A stretch of DNA of 5,194 nt from positions 1-5,194 of the forward strand of contig JAAYAZ010000038.1 in assembly GCA_012719115.1 (NCBI GenBank). The letters run 5' to 3'. This stretch comes from Dehalococcoidales bacterium. Its GTDB lineage: Bacteria > Chloroflexota > Dehalococcoidia > Dehalococcoidales > UBA5627. The translations under genes and the position numbers were made by a program. Every line of letters starts with the position of its first letter. Within the stretch, counting starts at the first letter, position 1. The notes beneath the pieces are model-generated. The model was not told the DNA's origin and ran no database searches. It saw only the letters and a program-made list of their open reading frames with translations. This document shows, piece by piece, positions 1 through 5,194 of this stretch.

Positions 1-4
1 AAAA

Positions 5-1402
5 ATGGTAAAGAAAAAAATACTAATTATATTGCTAACAATAGTATGCCTGTTTTGCATATTTCCTGTTATCCCGGTAGCCGCGCAGGACCCCGTGGTA
101 CTCGTTATCGGAGGGGAGGGTGCGACACCCTGGTCTGTAAGTAACATCGTGCCTGGTGACAGCGGCACCAAAAATACTACCGTACGTAATAATGGTAGTT
201 CGGCCGGTAATCTATATATCTGGATTACCAATATTGTCGATTTAGAAGGGTTGAACCCCGAATCGGAAACAGGCGATACCGATGAACCGGGCGAGTTATC
301 GGAACATATGCTTTTTAGTGTTTCTTCGTCACGTCTCACTACTAATATAGTGATGCCCTCTGTACTTCAAAATTTCCCGCACAACAGGTCGGATTCAAGA
401 TACATCAAAGTGTTGTCACTGAACCCGGGCGAAACTGTTTCGCTGAGGTGGGATTGGGAATTGCCTTATTCAACCGGAAATGTTGTTCAGGGTGATATAC
501 TTTCCTTTGATATCAAGTACACGCTGGAAGAGATTGTTTCGACTACCACAACAACCACGTCGGAAACAACAACTACCACAGCTCCTACTACCACTACGAC
601 AACTATGTCACCGATAATAACTACTACACAAACCAGTACTACTCAGACAGTTACTACGACATCGGAAACTACTAATGAAACCACCGATACTACAACAGAA
701 ACTACCACTGATACCACAACCGAAACGACTACCGATACCACAACCGAAACGACTACGGAAATCACTGTCACAACCACAAACGGTAAAAAGAAAATAATGG
801 TGGGTTTCTCTGATAGCGGTACAAGTGAATTCGATATCGGAGATGACGGGATAGTCCATCACGATATTGATCTGACTTCACCGGATGGTACGCTGTCTTT
901 ATTTATTCCGGAAGGAACAACTGCTTTAGATACGCTTGGCGAACCTCTCCAGCAGTTAATCGGGAGTGTTTTCGAAGACCCCCCTCCGCCCCCGCAGGAT
1001 TCCAAAATGATCGGTTTAGCCTATGAATTTTTAGGAGACGGAGCTACATTCAATCCGCCTTTGACGTTGAAATTTTATTATAAAGACAGTGATATTTCCG
1101 AAAGCGTAAATGAAGAAGACCTTTATGTAGCTTACTATGATGATAATAAAGGCGAATGGATTGCTCTGGAATGCGATGTAGATACGGAAAATAACGTTAT
1201 TACCGCTTACATCAGTCACCTTACAATATATAGTATTATAATGCCGGAGGGGTCCCCTCCGATAGTTATAAGTAACTTCAATAAAATACTGATGATATTA
1301 CTTGGCTCACAATTAGTCGTATTAACAGCAGCCGCTTTATACTTCGTAAAGTACAGGAAAAGAAAAAGGCAAAAAAGGGCTGATTCTTTCCAAAATATAT
1401 AA
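5..1402 (+). CDS. Membrane-anchored surface protein with TasA-like domain and Thr-rich stalk
   Basis: A 465-residue protein probably displayed outside the cell. Residues 1-27 form a signal peptide: basic MVKKK, a hydrophobic core, then VAA before QD as a likely signal peptidase I site. Residues about 30-176 look like a TasA/camelysin-type beta domain, with PWSVSNIVPGDSG at 42-54, a conserved-looking NPGE at 140-143 and WDWELP at 149-154. Residues 179-258 are about two thirds threonine and probably form an extended, perhaps O-glycosylated stalk. Residues about 260-412 are a second beta-rich domain with a five-proline run (326-330), and FNPPLTLKFYY (349-359) and GEWIAL (383-388) motifs seen in extracellular proteins. 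A transmembrane helix at 428-448 and a basic tail (449-458, YRKRKRQKRA region) suggest type I topology. The ATG at base 5 suits the signal peptide, but only four upstream bases are visible, so the ribosome site cannot be checked. The gene is recognised by architecture only; its function (structural fibre, adhesin or S-layer-associated) is unknown. Confidence 0.88.
   Translation: MVKKKILIILLTIVCLFCIFPVIPVAAQDPVVLVIGGEGATPWSVSNIVPGDSGTKNTTVRNNGSSAGNLYIWITNIVDLEGLNPESETGDTDEPGELSEHMLFSVSSSRLTTNIVMPSVLQNFPHNRSDSRYIKVLSLNPGETVSLRWDWELPYSTGNVVQGDILSFDIKYTLEEIVSTTTTTTSETTTTTAPTTTTTTMSPIITTTQTSTTQTVTTTSETTNETTDTTTETTTDTTTETTTDTTTETTTEITVTTTNGKKKIMVGFSDSGTSEFDIGDDGIVHHDIDLTSPDGTLSLFIPEGTTALDTLGEPLQQLIGSVFEDPPPPPQDSKMIGLAYEFLGDGATFNPPLTLKFYYKDSDISESVNEEDLYVAYYDDNKGEWIALECDVDTENNVITAYISHLTIYSIIMPEGSPPIVISNFNKILMILLGSQLVVLTAAALYFVKYRKRKRQKRADSFQNI
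539..778 (+). repeat. Low-complexity Thr-rich stalk-coding segment
   Basis: This segment encodes residues 179-258 of the surface protein, 53 of 80 being threonine, with interspersed Ser, Glu, Asp and a few Pro. The first half consists of irregular Thr runs. The second half is regular, with an acidic residue after every three threonines. Threonine codons ACT, ACA, ACC and ACG are mixed, so the peptide bias is not a simple trinucleotide expansion. Such segments in secreted proteins usually act as extended spacers, often glycosylated; glycosylation here is inferred. Confidence 0.9.
686..757 (+). repeat. Three tandem 24-bp repeats in the stalk
   Basis: Three in-frame 24-bp units at 686-709, 710-733 and 734-757 each encode DTTTETTT. 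Units 2 and 3 differ only at the last base, while unit 1 differs from unit 2 at five positions, all synonymous. The near identity of units 2 and 3 suggests a recent duplication, so copy number may vary between strains and change stalk length by eight residues per unit. Confidence 0.93.
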
Positions 1403-1422
1403 AAACATCAACATTACTATAG

Positions 1423-1459
1423 AACAGCAGATGATTTCCCCATCATCGAAAATGCTGTT
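1423..1459 (+). other. Bulged hairpin in the 3' untranslated region
   Basis: AACAGCA (1423-1429) and GATGAT (1430-1435) pair with ATCATC (1442-1447) and TGCTGTT (1453-1459). This gives 13 base pairs around a six-base loop (TTCCCC), with a five-base purine bulge (GAAAA) on the 3' side. It begins 20 bases after the surface-protein stop codon. No T-run follows, so it is not a standard terminator by itself. It could protect the mRNA 3' end or be a protein or RNA binding site. The structure is read from the sequence; the role is unknown. Confidence 0.5.
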
Positions 1460-1509
1460 AGAATTACAGGCTTCAAATATTATCTTCACCTTATAAGTTC
1501 CTTTCGCTA

Positions 1510-1547
1510 TAAAGCCGGTTATGAAAACTTTCCCCGGTTTATTTTTT
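1510..1547 (+). terminator. Probable Rho-independent terminator of the surface-protein gene
   Basis: TAAA-CCGG (1510-1518, with G1514 bulged) pairs with CCGGTTTA (1534-1541). The loop can itself fold through GAAA-AC-TTTC. Six T residues follow at 1542-1547. The stem is modest and bulged, so efficiency is uncertain. The hairpin plus T-run, lying between two same-strand genes, makes it the best terminator candidate for the upstream gene. Confidence 0.55.
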
Positions 1548-1563
1548 AGAAGCAAACTTTTGC

Positions 1564-1592
1564 TTGTTAGTGTTATAGGCTAATGATAAAAT
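1564..1592 (+). promoter_or_regulatory. Candidate sigma-70-type promoter for uvrA
   Basis: TTGTTA at 1564-1569 (4 of 6 to TTGACA) is followed after 17 bases by TAAAAT at 1587-1592 (5 of 6 to TATAAT). Transcription would start near 1599, leaving a very short leader that still includes the ribosome site at 1602. A nearby alternative is TTGCTT (1560-1565) with TGATAA (1584-1589). The area is AT-rich, so a chance match is possible. I saw no symmetric LexA box here. Confidence 0.35.
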
Positions 1593-1601
1593 GATATGAA
1601 T

Positions 1602-1606
1602 AGGAG
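1602..1606 (+). promoter_or_regulatory. Shine-Dalgarno site of uvrA
   Basis: AGGAG lies five bases before the ATG at 1612. It fixes that codon as the start, which also gives the normal UvrA amino terminus. Confidence 0.85.
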
Positions 1607-1611
1607 AAAAC

Positions 1612-4440
1612 ATGCCTTTAGACTCGATATTCATCAAGGGTGCCCGCGAGCATAATCTCAAAAATATAGATATTACCATTCCGCGCGATAAACTGGTGGT
1701 CATTACAGGCGTTTCCGGCTCCGGTAAAAGCTCTCTGGCGTTCGATACCATATATGCTGAAGGACAGCGCCGCTATATGGAATCGCTTTCGGCGTATGCG
1801 CGCCAGTTTCTTGGCAGAATGGAAAAGCCGGATGTCGATTATATCGAAGGATTAAGCCCGGCAATATCAATAGACCAAAAAGGGACCAGCCGCAATCCGC
1901 GTTCAACGGTCGGTACTGTTACCGAGATTTATGATTATTTAAGGTTATTATTTGCACGTACCGGACATCCGCACTGCCCTAATTGCGGTCGTGAAATTAC
2001 GGTACAAACAGTCGAGCAAATTGTGGATGCGGTTAAATCGTTACCGCAGGATTCACGTATTATGATACTGGCGCCACTTGTTAAAAGCCGCAAGGGAGAA
2101 TATCAGCAGGTCTTTAACGACCTTCGTAAAGCCGGCTATGCGCGTGTGCGTGTGGATAAGGAGATGCACGACCTGTCGGATGATTTTCAACTGGATAAAC
2201 AGAAAAAACATACCATCGAGGCAGTAATCGACCGGCTGGTAATCGGACAGAGCGACAGCCAGAGCCGTATCGCTGATTCAGTCGAAACAGCGTTAAAGCT
2301 GGGAGGCGGGGTTGTTCTTATATCGGTTATCGATGGTGAGGAGCTGCTCTTTTCTGAGCATTTTGCCTGTGTTCAGTGCGGTATCAGCCTGGGAGAAATC
2401 GCACCGAGAACTTTCAGTTTTAACAGTCCTCACGGTGCCTGTCCTAATTGCACAGGTCTGGGTATCAAACTGGAAATCGACCCTGATCTCATCATACCGG
2501 ATAAAAATCTATCACTGGAAGCCGGAGCGATTCATCCCTATCAGTGGCAGAACTGGTATCTTTACTCAGTACGTGAAATGGCAAGACGGCATGGTTTCGA
2601 TATGAATACTCCGATAAAGGAACTGACATCTGAACAGGTTAATCTAATCTTATACGGTGAAAGCGATTTTCGTTATAAATACCGTGACAGGCGCGGCAAC
2701 GAACGCGAATACACAGACGGTTTTGAGGGCGTTATTCCCCGAATGGAGAGATTGTATCACGACACGGAGTCCGAGGCCTCACGTACGTATATAGAGCGTT
2801 ACATGGTAGCGAGGGCTTGTGCCGTCTGTGGCGGGAAGAGATTAAAGCCGGAAGCGCTGGCGGTTACAATCAATGATAAAAATATTGATGATATAACCTC
2901 TATGTCTGTGGTGCAGGTTTCAGAGTGGATAAAAAAGCTGGGAAGTAAAAATACTGTTTTTAATCAGCGCGAAAAGAAAATTGCACGCGAAATTCTGAAG
3001 GAAATCGGGGCAAGGCTCGGTTTTCTGGAGAACGTCGGGCTGGATTATCTTTCTCTTAATCGCACTGCCGGTACACTTTCGGGTGGGGAGGGGCAGAGAA
3101 TAAGATTAGCAACACAAATAGGAAGCGGGTTGATGGGAGTGCTCTATATTTGCGACGAGCCGACAATCGGCTTGCATCCTGCTGATGATTTTCGCCTGAT
3201 TCGCACACTAAAAGAATTAAAGGATTTAGGTAATACGCTTATTGTTGTGGAGCATGACGAAGCTATGATGCGGGCAGCGGATTATATCATCGATATGGGC
3301 CCGGGTGCAGGTGACCACGGGGGATATGTTGTTGCCAGCGGTTCACTTGATGACATTCTAGCATCGGAGAACTCATCGACAGGGCAGTATCTATCAGGCC
3401 GAAAGTCTATTCCTCTGCCTGAAAAAAGACGTACCGGTAACGGAATAGATATTACCATTAAAGGTGCAAGACAGAATAACCTTAAAAATATAGACGTTAC
3501 TATCCCGCTGGGCAAAATGGTATGTATTACCGGAGTGTCAGGTAGTGGGAAGAGTACCTTAATCAGCGATATTTTACATAAAAAACTGGCACAGATGCTT
3601 TACAGAGCAAGAGAAAACCCGGGTGAAGTGGATAGTATCGAGGGCATAGAAAACATTGATAAAGTTATAAATATCGACCAGTCTCCGATTGGGCGGACTC
3701 CCCGCAGCAATCCCGCTACTTATACGGGGTTGTTTACTTATGTACGGGAGTTATTTGCCACATCGCCGGAAGCGCGCCTGCGTGGATATAAAGCGGGCAG
3801 GTTTTCTTTCAACGTAAAAGGCGGAAGGTGTGAGGCATGTCGAGGAGACGGCTTTATACAAATCGAGATGCAGTTTTTACCCGATGTTACCGTTCCCTGT
3901 GAAGTATGCAAGGGAAAACGCTATGACCGTGAAGTACTTGAAATACACTTCAAGGGCAAGAATATTGCTGAGGTGCTGGATATGACCGTTGAGCAGGCGC
4001 TTGAGTTCTTCGAGCACTTTCCTTCTATAAGGAATAAATTGAAGACTTTGAATGATGTCGGTCTGGGATATATTCACCTAGGGCAACCAGCGACCACTTT
4101 ATCGGGCGGCGAAGCTCAGAGAATTAAACTGGCAACGGAGTTATCTAAGAGGGCGACCGGCAAAACACTGTATATCCTTGACGAACCCACTACCGGGTTA
4201 TCATTTGAAGATGTGGCGTCATTATTAAAGGTCTTGCAAAGGTTGGCGGATGCCGGAAATACGGTAGTTATTATCGAGCACAACCTGGATGTTATTAAAA
4301 ATGCTGATTGGATTATCGACCTGGGGCCGGGGGCGGGGGATAAGGGCGGAAGAATTGTTGCTGTGGGAGCACCTGAGGATATCGTTGCCAATAAAAAATC
4401 GGCTACCGGAGAATATCTTAAAAAGGTGTTGTTTACATAA
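1612..4440 (+). CDS. uvrA: UvrABC excinuclease subunit A
   Basis: DNA damage sensor of nucleotide excision repair. A UvrA dimer with UvrB scans DNA, loads UvrB at lesions and uses ATP at two ABC modules in the cytoplasm. The 942 residues match the usual length (E. coli has 940). Module 1 has Walker A GVSGSGKS (33-40), signature LSGGEGQ (489-495) and Walker B with D515-E516. Module 2 has Walker A GVSGSGKS (641-648), signature LSGGEAQ (830-836) and Walker B with D857-E858. Zinc ligands are C253, C256, C277, C280 in module 1 and C740, C743, C763, C766 in module 2. Two more CXXC pairs, C122/C125 and C403/C406, could make a third zinc site like that known in Geobacillus UvrA (inferred). Oddities are Gly494 where Ala is usual, and Ser864 where the DEPTTGL motif is normally followed by His. 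The gene is intact, with its own promoter candidate and no overlapping neighbour. Confidence 0.98.
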   Translation: MPLDSIFIKGAREHNLKNIDITIPRDKLVVITGVSGSGKSSLAFDTIYAEGQRRYMESLSAYARQFLGRMEKPDVDYIEGLSPAISIDQKGTSRNPRSTVGTVTEIYDYLRLLFARTGHPHCPNCGREITVQTVEQIVDAVKSLPQDSRIMILAPLVKSRKGEYQQVFNDLRKAGYARVRVDKEMHDLSDDFQLDKQKKHTIEAVIDRLVIGQSDSQSRIADSVETALKLGGGVVLISVIDGEELLFSEHFACVQCGISLGEIAPRTFSFNSPHGACPNCTGLGIKLEIDPDLIIPDKNLSLEAGAIHPYQWQNWYLYSVREMARRHGFDMNTPIKELTSEQVNLILYGESDFRYKYRDRRGNEREYTDGFEGVIPRMERLYHDTESEASRTYIERYMVARACAVCGGKRLKPEALAVTINDKNIDDITSMSVVQVSEWIKKLGSKNTVFNQREKKIAREILKEIGARLGFLENVGLDYLSLNRTAGTLSGGEGQRIRLATQIGSGLMGVLYICDEPTIGLHPADDFRLIRTLKELKDLGNTLIVVEHDEAMMRAADYIIDMGPGAGDHGGYVVASGSLDDILASENSSTGQYLSGRKSIPLPEKRRTGNGIDITIKGARQNNLKNIDVTIPLGKMVCITGVSGSGKSTLISDILHKKLAQMLYRARENPGEVDSIEGIENIDKVINIDQSPIGRTPRSNPATYTGLFTYVRELFATSPEARLRGYKAGRFSFNVKGGRCEACRGDGFIQIEMQFLPDVTVPCEVCKGKRYDREVLEIHFKGKNIAEVLDMTVEQALEFFEHFPSIRNKLKTLNDVGLGYIHLGQPATTLSGGEAQRIKLATELSKRATGKTLYILDEPTTGLSFEDVASLLKVLQRLADAGNTVVIIEHNLDVIKNADWIIDLGPGAGDKGGRIVAVGAPEDIVANKKSATGEYLKKVLFT

Positions 4441-4446
4441 GGTATA

Positions 4447-4472
4447 TCCTTTGACAGGCTCAGGATGAACGG
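4447..4472 (+). repeat. Interspersed repeat core, copy 1 (direct)
   Basis: A 26-base element beginning TCCTTTGACAGGCTCAGG, seven bases after the uvrA stop codon. Copy 2 (4519-4545) matches it at 23 of 27 aligned positions. It is also 18 of 23 identical to the reverse complement of copy 3 (4583-4607). I associate this kind of sequence with dispersed intergenic repeats in environmental bacterial genomes, but could not search for it. Confidence 0.7.
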
Positions 4473-4518
4473 ATTTTATAATAGGATGTGATTTTAAGAA
4501 ATAATTTAGCTGCTTGTG

Positions 4519-4545
4519 TCCTTTGACAGGTTCAAGGACGAATGG
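4519..4545 (+). repeat. Interspersed repeat core, copy 2 (direct)
   Basis: Begins TCCTTTGACAGGTTCAAGG. It starts 72 bases after copy 1 and carries one inserted base and three substitutions relative to it. The AT-rich spacers after copies 1 and 2 are weakly similar, hinting at an old tandem duplication of a unit of about 72 bp. Confidence 0.7.
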
Positions 4546-4582
4546 ATTATAGAATTGAGAACAGTCTTAAAAATAACTAAAG

Positions 4583-4607
4583 CCGTTCGTGGTGAGCTTG
4601 TCGAACC
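4583..4607 (-). repeat. Interspersed repeat core, copy 3 (inverted)
   Basis: On the + strand it reads CCGTTCGTGGTGAGCTTGTC and continues to 4607, inverted relative to copies 1 and 2. In RNA it could pair with copy 1 over 23 positions as 18 Watson-Crick pairs, 3 G-U pairs and 2 G-G mismatches, enclosing copy 2. It is followed by GTCGAACGAAGTGAAAC (4616-4632), which looks like part of the same repeat family. Confidence 0.65.
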
Positions 4608-4630
4608 ATAACGGCGTCGAACGAAGTGAA

Positions 4631-4666
4631 ACGGATGAGGGATAAAAACAATTCACCCTCATCCGT
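4631..4666. repeat. Perfect 11-bp inverted repeat
   Basis: ACGGATGAGGG (4631-4641) and CCCTCATCCGT (4656-4666) are exact reverse complements around a 14-base AT-rich loop. As RNA this is a stable hairpin, but no T-run follows on either strand, so it is not a classical terminator. It could still act as one with Rho, or be the end of a small repeat element. Confidence 0.75.
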
Positions 4667-4679
4667 CATCCCGGTAAAT

Positions 4680-4727
4680 CGGTCTGCCACCTTCCCCCAG
4701 GGGAAGGCATTTATACGGTACAGACCG
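4680..4727. repeat. Nested palindrome with an 18-base inner hairpin
   Basis: The inner arms CCTTCCCC (4690-4697) and GGGGAAGG (4700-4707) are perfect around CA. The outer arms CGGTCTG (4680-4686) and CAGACCG (4721-4727) are also perfect. The inner element resembles C-rich/G-rich palindromes that recur between genes in some bacteria. The outer right arm overlaps the start of the 25-bp tandem repeat, so the nesting may partly reflect two elements meeting. Confidence 0.65.
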
Positions 4728-4771
4728 GGTACAATGGTAACAAACTAGACCGGGCACATAGGTAACAGATA
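4722..4771. repeat. Two 25-bp imperfect tandem repeats, possible insertion-sequence end
   Basis: Units at 4722-4746 and 4747-4771 match at 19 of 25 positions. Both start AGACCGGG and share GGTAACA. Read on the - strand each unit contains TGTTACC followed by a CCCGGTCT block, a pattern I associate with repeated transposase-binding ends of IS481-like integrase-type elements. No transposase gene is in the window, so this would be a solo end or remnant. The assignment is by resemblance only. Confidence 0.45.
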
Positions 4772-4785
4772 AGGTAATAATCAAC

Positions 4786-4791
4786 AGGGGG
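4786..4791 (+). promoter_or_regulatory. Shine-Dalgarno site of the HD-domain gene
   Basis: AGGGGG lies five bases before the ATG at 4797. The reading frame upstream has no other ATG before a stop at 4770-4772, so this site decides the start. Confidence 0.75.
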
Positions 4792-4796
4792 CAGTA

Positions 4797-5194
4797 ATGA
4801 ATAGAGAAACAGCGCTGAAAACAGTGAAAGCAAACGTTAAAAATCAAAATCTTATTAAGCACATGATAGCCACCGAGGCAATTATGAGGGCGCTGGCAAA
4901 GCGTCTTGGGGAGGATGAGGAAGAGTGGGGGATTGCCGGACTTTTGCATGACATCGACCTTGATGTTGTAGGTGACGACATGACTGTTCACGGAAAGGTT
5001 AGCGCCGATATGGCAAGAGAAGCCGGGGCAAATGAAGCAATGGCGCACGCTATTCTATGCCATAATGAAATGCTGGGCGTTGAACGCGAAAATAATTTTG
5101 ATAAAGCGCTCTACTGTGCAGACCCGTTAACGGGGCTGATAACTGCAGCGGCGCTTGTTCGCCCAGAGAAAAAACTGGCTTTTGTAGAAGTGAA
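4797..5194 (+). CDS. HD-domain phosphohydrolase-like protein, 3' end outside the window
   Basis: The first 132 residues are visible with no stop before the edge. The sequence carries an HD-superfamily metal-binding pattern: H22, the H51-D52 pair in GLLHDID, H65, H84, H89 in CHNE, and D109 in CADPL. HD proteins use such residues to bind divalent metals and usually hydrolyse phosphate esters, including nucleotides and cyclic dinucleotides. The compact, all-helical form without a visible partner domain resembles stand-alone HDIG-type proteins of roughly 180-190 residues, so perhaps 50 residues are missing. No signal peptide or membrane segment is seen, so it is probably cytoplasmic. The substrate cannot be told. 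It follows uvrA by 356 repeat-filled bases, so co-transcription is doubtful and a repair role should not be assumed. Confidence 0.9.
   Translation, partial: MNRETALKTVKANVKNQNLIKHMIATEAIMRALAKRLGEDEEEWGIAGLLHDIDLDVVGDDMTVHGKVSADMAREAGANEAMAHAILCHNEMLGVERENNFDKALYCADPLTGLITAAALVRPEKKLAFVEV

Larger units (their letters stand above)
4441..4796. other. Repeat-rich intergenic region between uvrA and the HD-domain gene
   Basis: These 356 bases hold no credible gene. From left to right they carry repeat copies 1, 2 and 3, the 11-bp inverted repeat, the nested palindrome, the 25-bp tandem repeat and the ribosome site of the next gene. I found no clear Rho-independent terminator for uvrA; the hairpins listed are the only termination candidates. 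A promoter for the HD gene is not evident, although AT-rich GGTAATAATC at 4773-4782 could contain a weak -10 box. Confidence 0.75.

Noticed and set aside
301..314. GGAACATATGCTTT, resembling a Gram-positive SOS box
   Set aside because: It lies well inside the surface-protein coding region, is imperfectly symmetric, and is far from uvrA.
608..862. 84-residue open frame on the - strand
   Set aside because: It is the antisense of the Thr-rich stalk, where ACN codons rarely produce stops in reverse; the product is low-complexity Cys/Ser/Gly/Phe-rich with no ribosome site.
1337..1555. 72-residue open frame on the - strand across the spacer
   Set aside because: It overlaps the end of the surface-protein gene and its terminator, and the product has no recognisable features.
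1550..1565. AAGCAAA/TTTGCTT small hairpin
   Set aside because: Perfect but short and AT-rich with a two-base minimal loop; it overlaps the promoter candidate and is probably chance.
2312..2605. 97-residue open frame on the + strand inside uvrA
   Set aside because: It is a shifted frame within a conserved part of uvrA (zinc module 1) and has no independent support.
4116..4391. 91-residue open frame on the - strand
   Set aside because: It is antisense to the conserved second ATPase module of UvrA.
4447..4607. CRISPR-like array of three spaced repeats
   Set aside because: Only three diverged copies, one inverted, with unequal AT-rich spacers and no cas genes; this is an interspersed repeat cluster.
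4659..5048. 129-residue open frame on the - strand
   Set aside because: It is antisense to the HD gene and runs through repeats; the Cys/His-rich product looks like translated antisense, while the + frame has clear HD motifs and a ribosome site.

Overview
The window reads as an ordinary bacterial chromosome segment. All three recognisable genes lie on the + strand, each followed by non-coding DNA. Codon use is mixed and overall GC content looks moderate. UvrA is of the type with an extra pair of CXXC motifs. The intergenic repeats (a TTTGACAGGCTCA-type element, a CCTTCCCC/GGGGAAGG palindrome, a CACCCTCATCC segment) are of a kind I associate with anaerobic environmental bacteria such as Dehalococcoidia-like Chloroflexota. 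That placement is a low-confidence inference; no 16S or other decisive marker is present.

Layout. (1) 5-1402: a cell-surface protein with a signal peptide, a TasA/camelysin-like beta domain, an 80-residue Thr-rich stalk, a second beta-rich domain, and a C-terminal membrane anchor with a basic tail. (2) 1403-1611: an intergenic region with a bulged hairpin, a probable Rho-independent terminator, and a candidate promoter and Shine-Dalgarno sequence for the next gene. (3) 1612-4440: a complete uvrA for the damage-recognition ATPase of nucleotide excision repair, with all key motifs and a few substitutions worth noting. (4) 4441-4796: 356 bases without a gene, packed with short repeats. These are three copies of one repeat core (two direct, one inverted), a perfect 11-bp inverted repeat, a nested palindrome, and a 25-bp imperfect tandem repeat resembling an insertion-sequence end. 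(5) 4797-5194: the first 132 codons of an HD-domain hydrolase-like protein cut off by the window edge.

The genes do not form an obvious pathway. uvrA is a housekeeping repair gene that appears to be its own transcription unit. The surface protein is separated from it by a terminator, and the HD gene by a repeat-rich spacer. I found no CRISPR array, tRNA, rRNA, complete mobile element or convincing new multi-gene system. The most unusual parts are the architecture of the surface protein and the layered repeats between uvrA and the HD gene.
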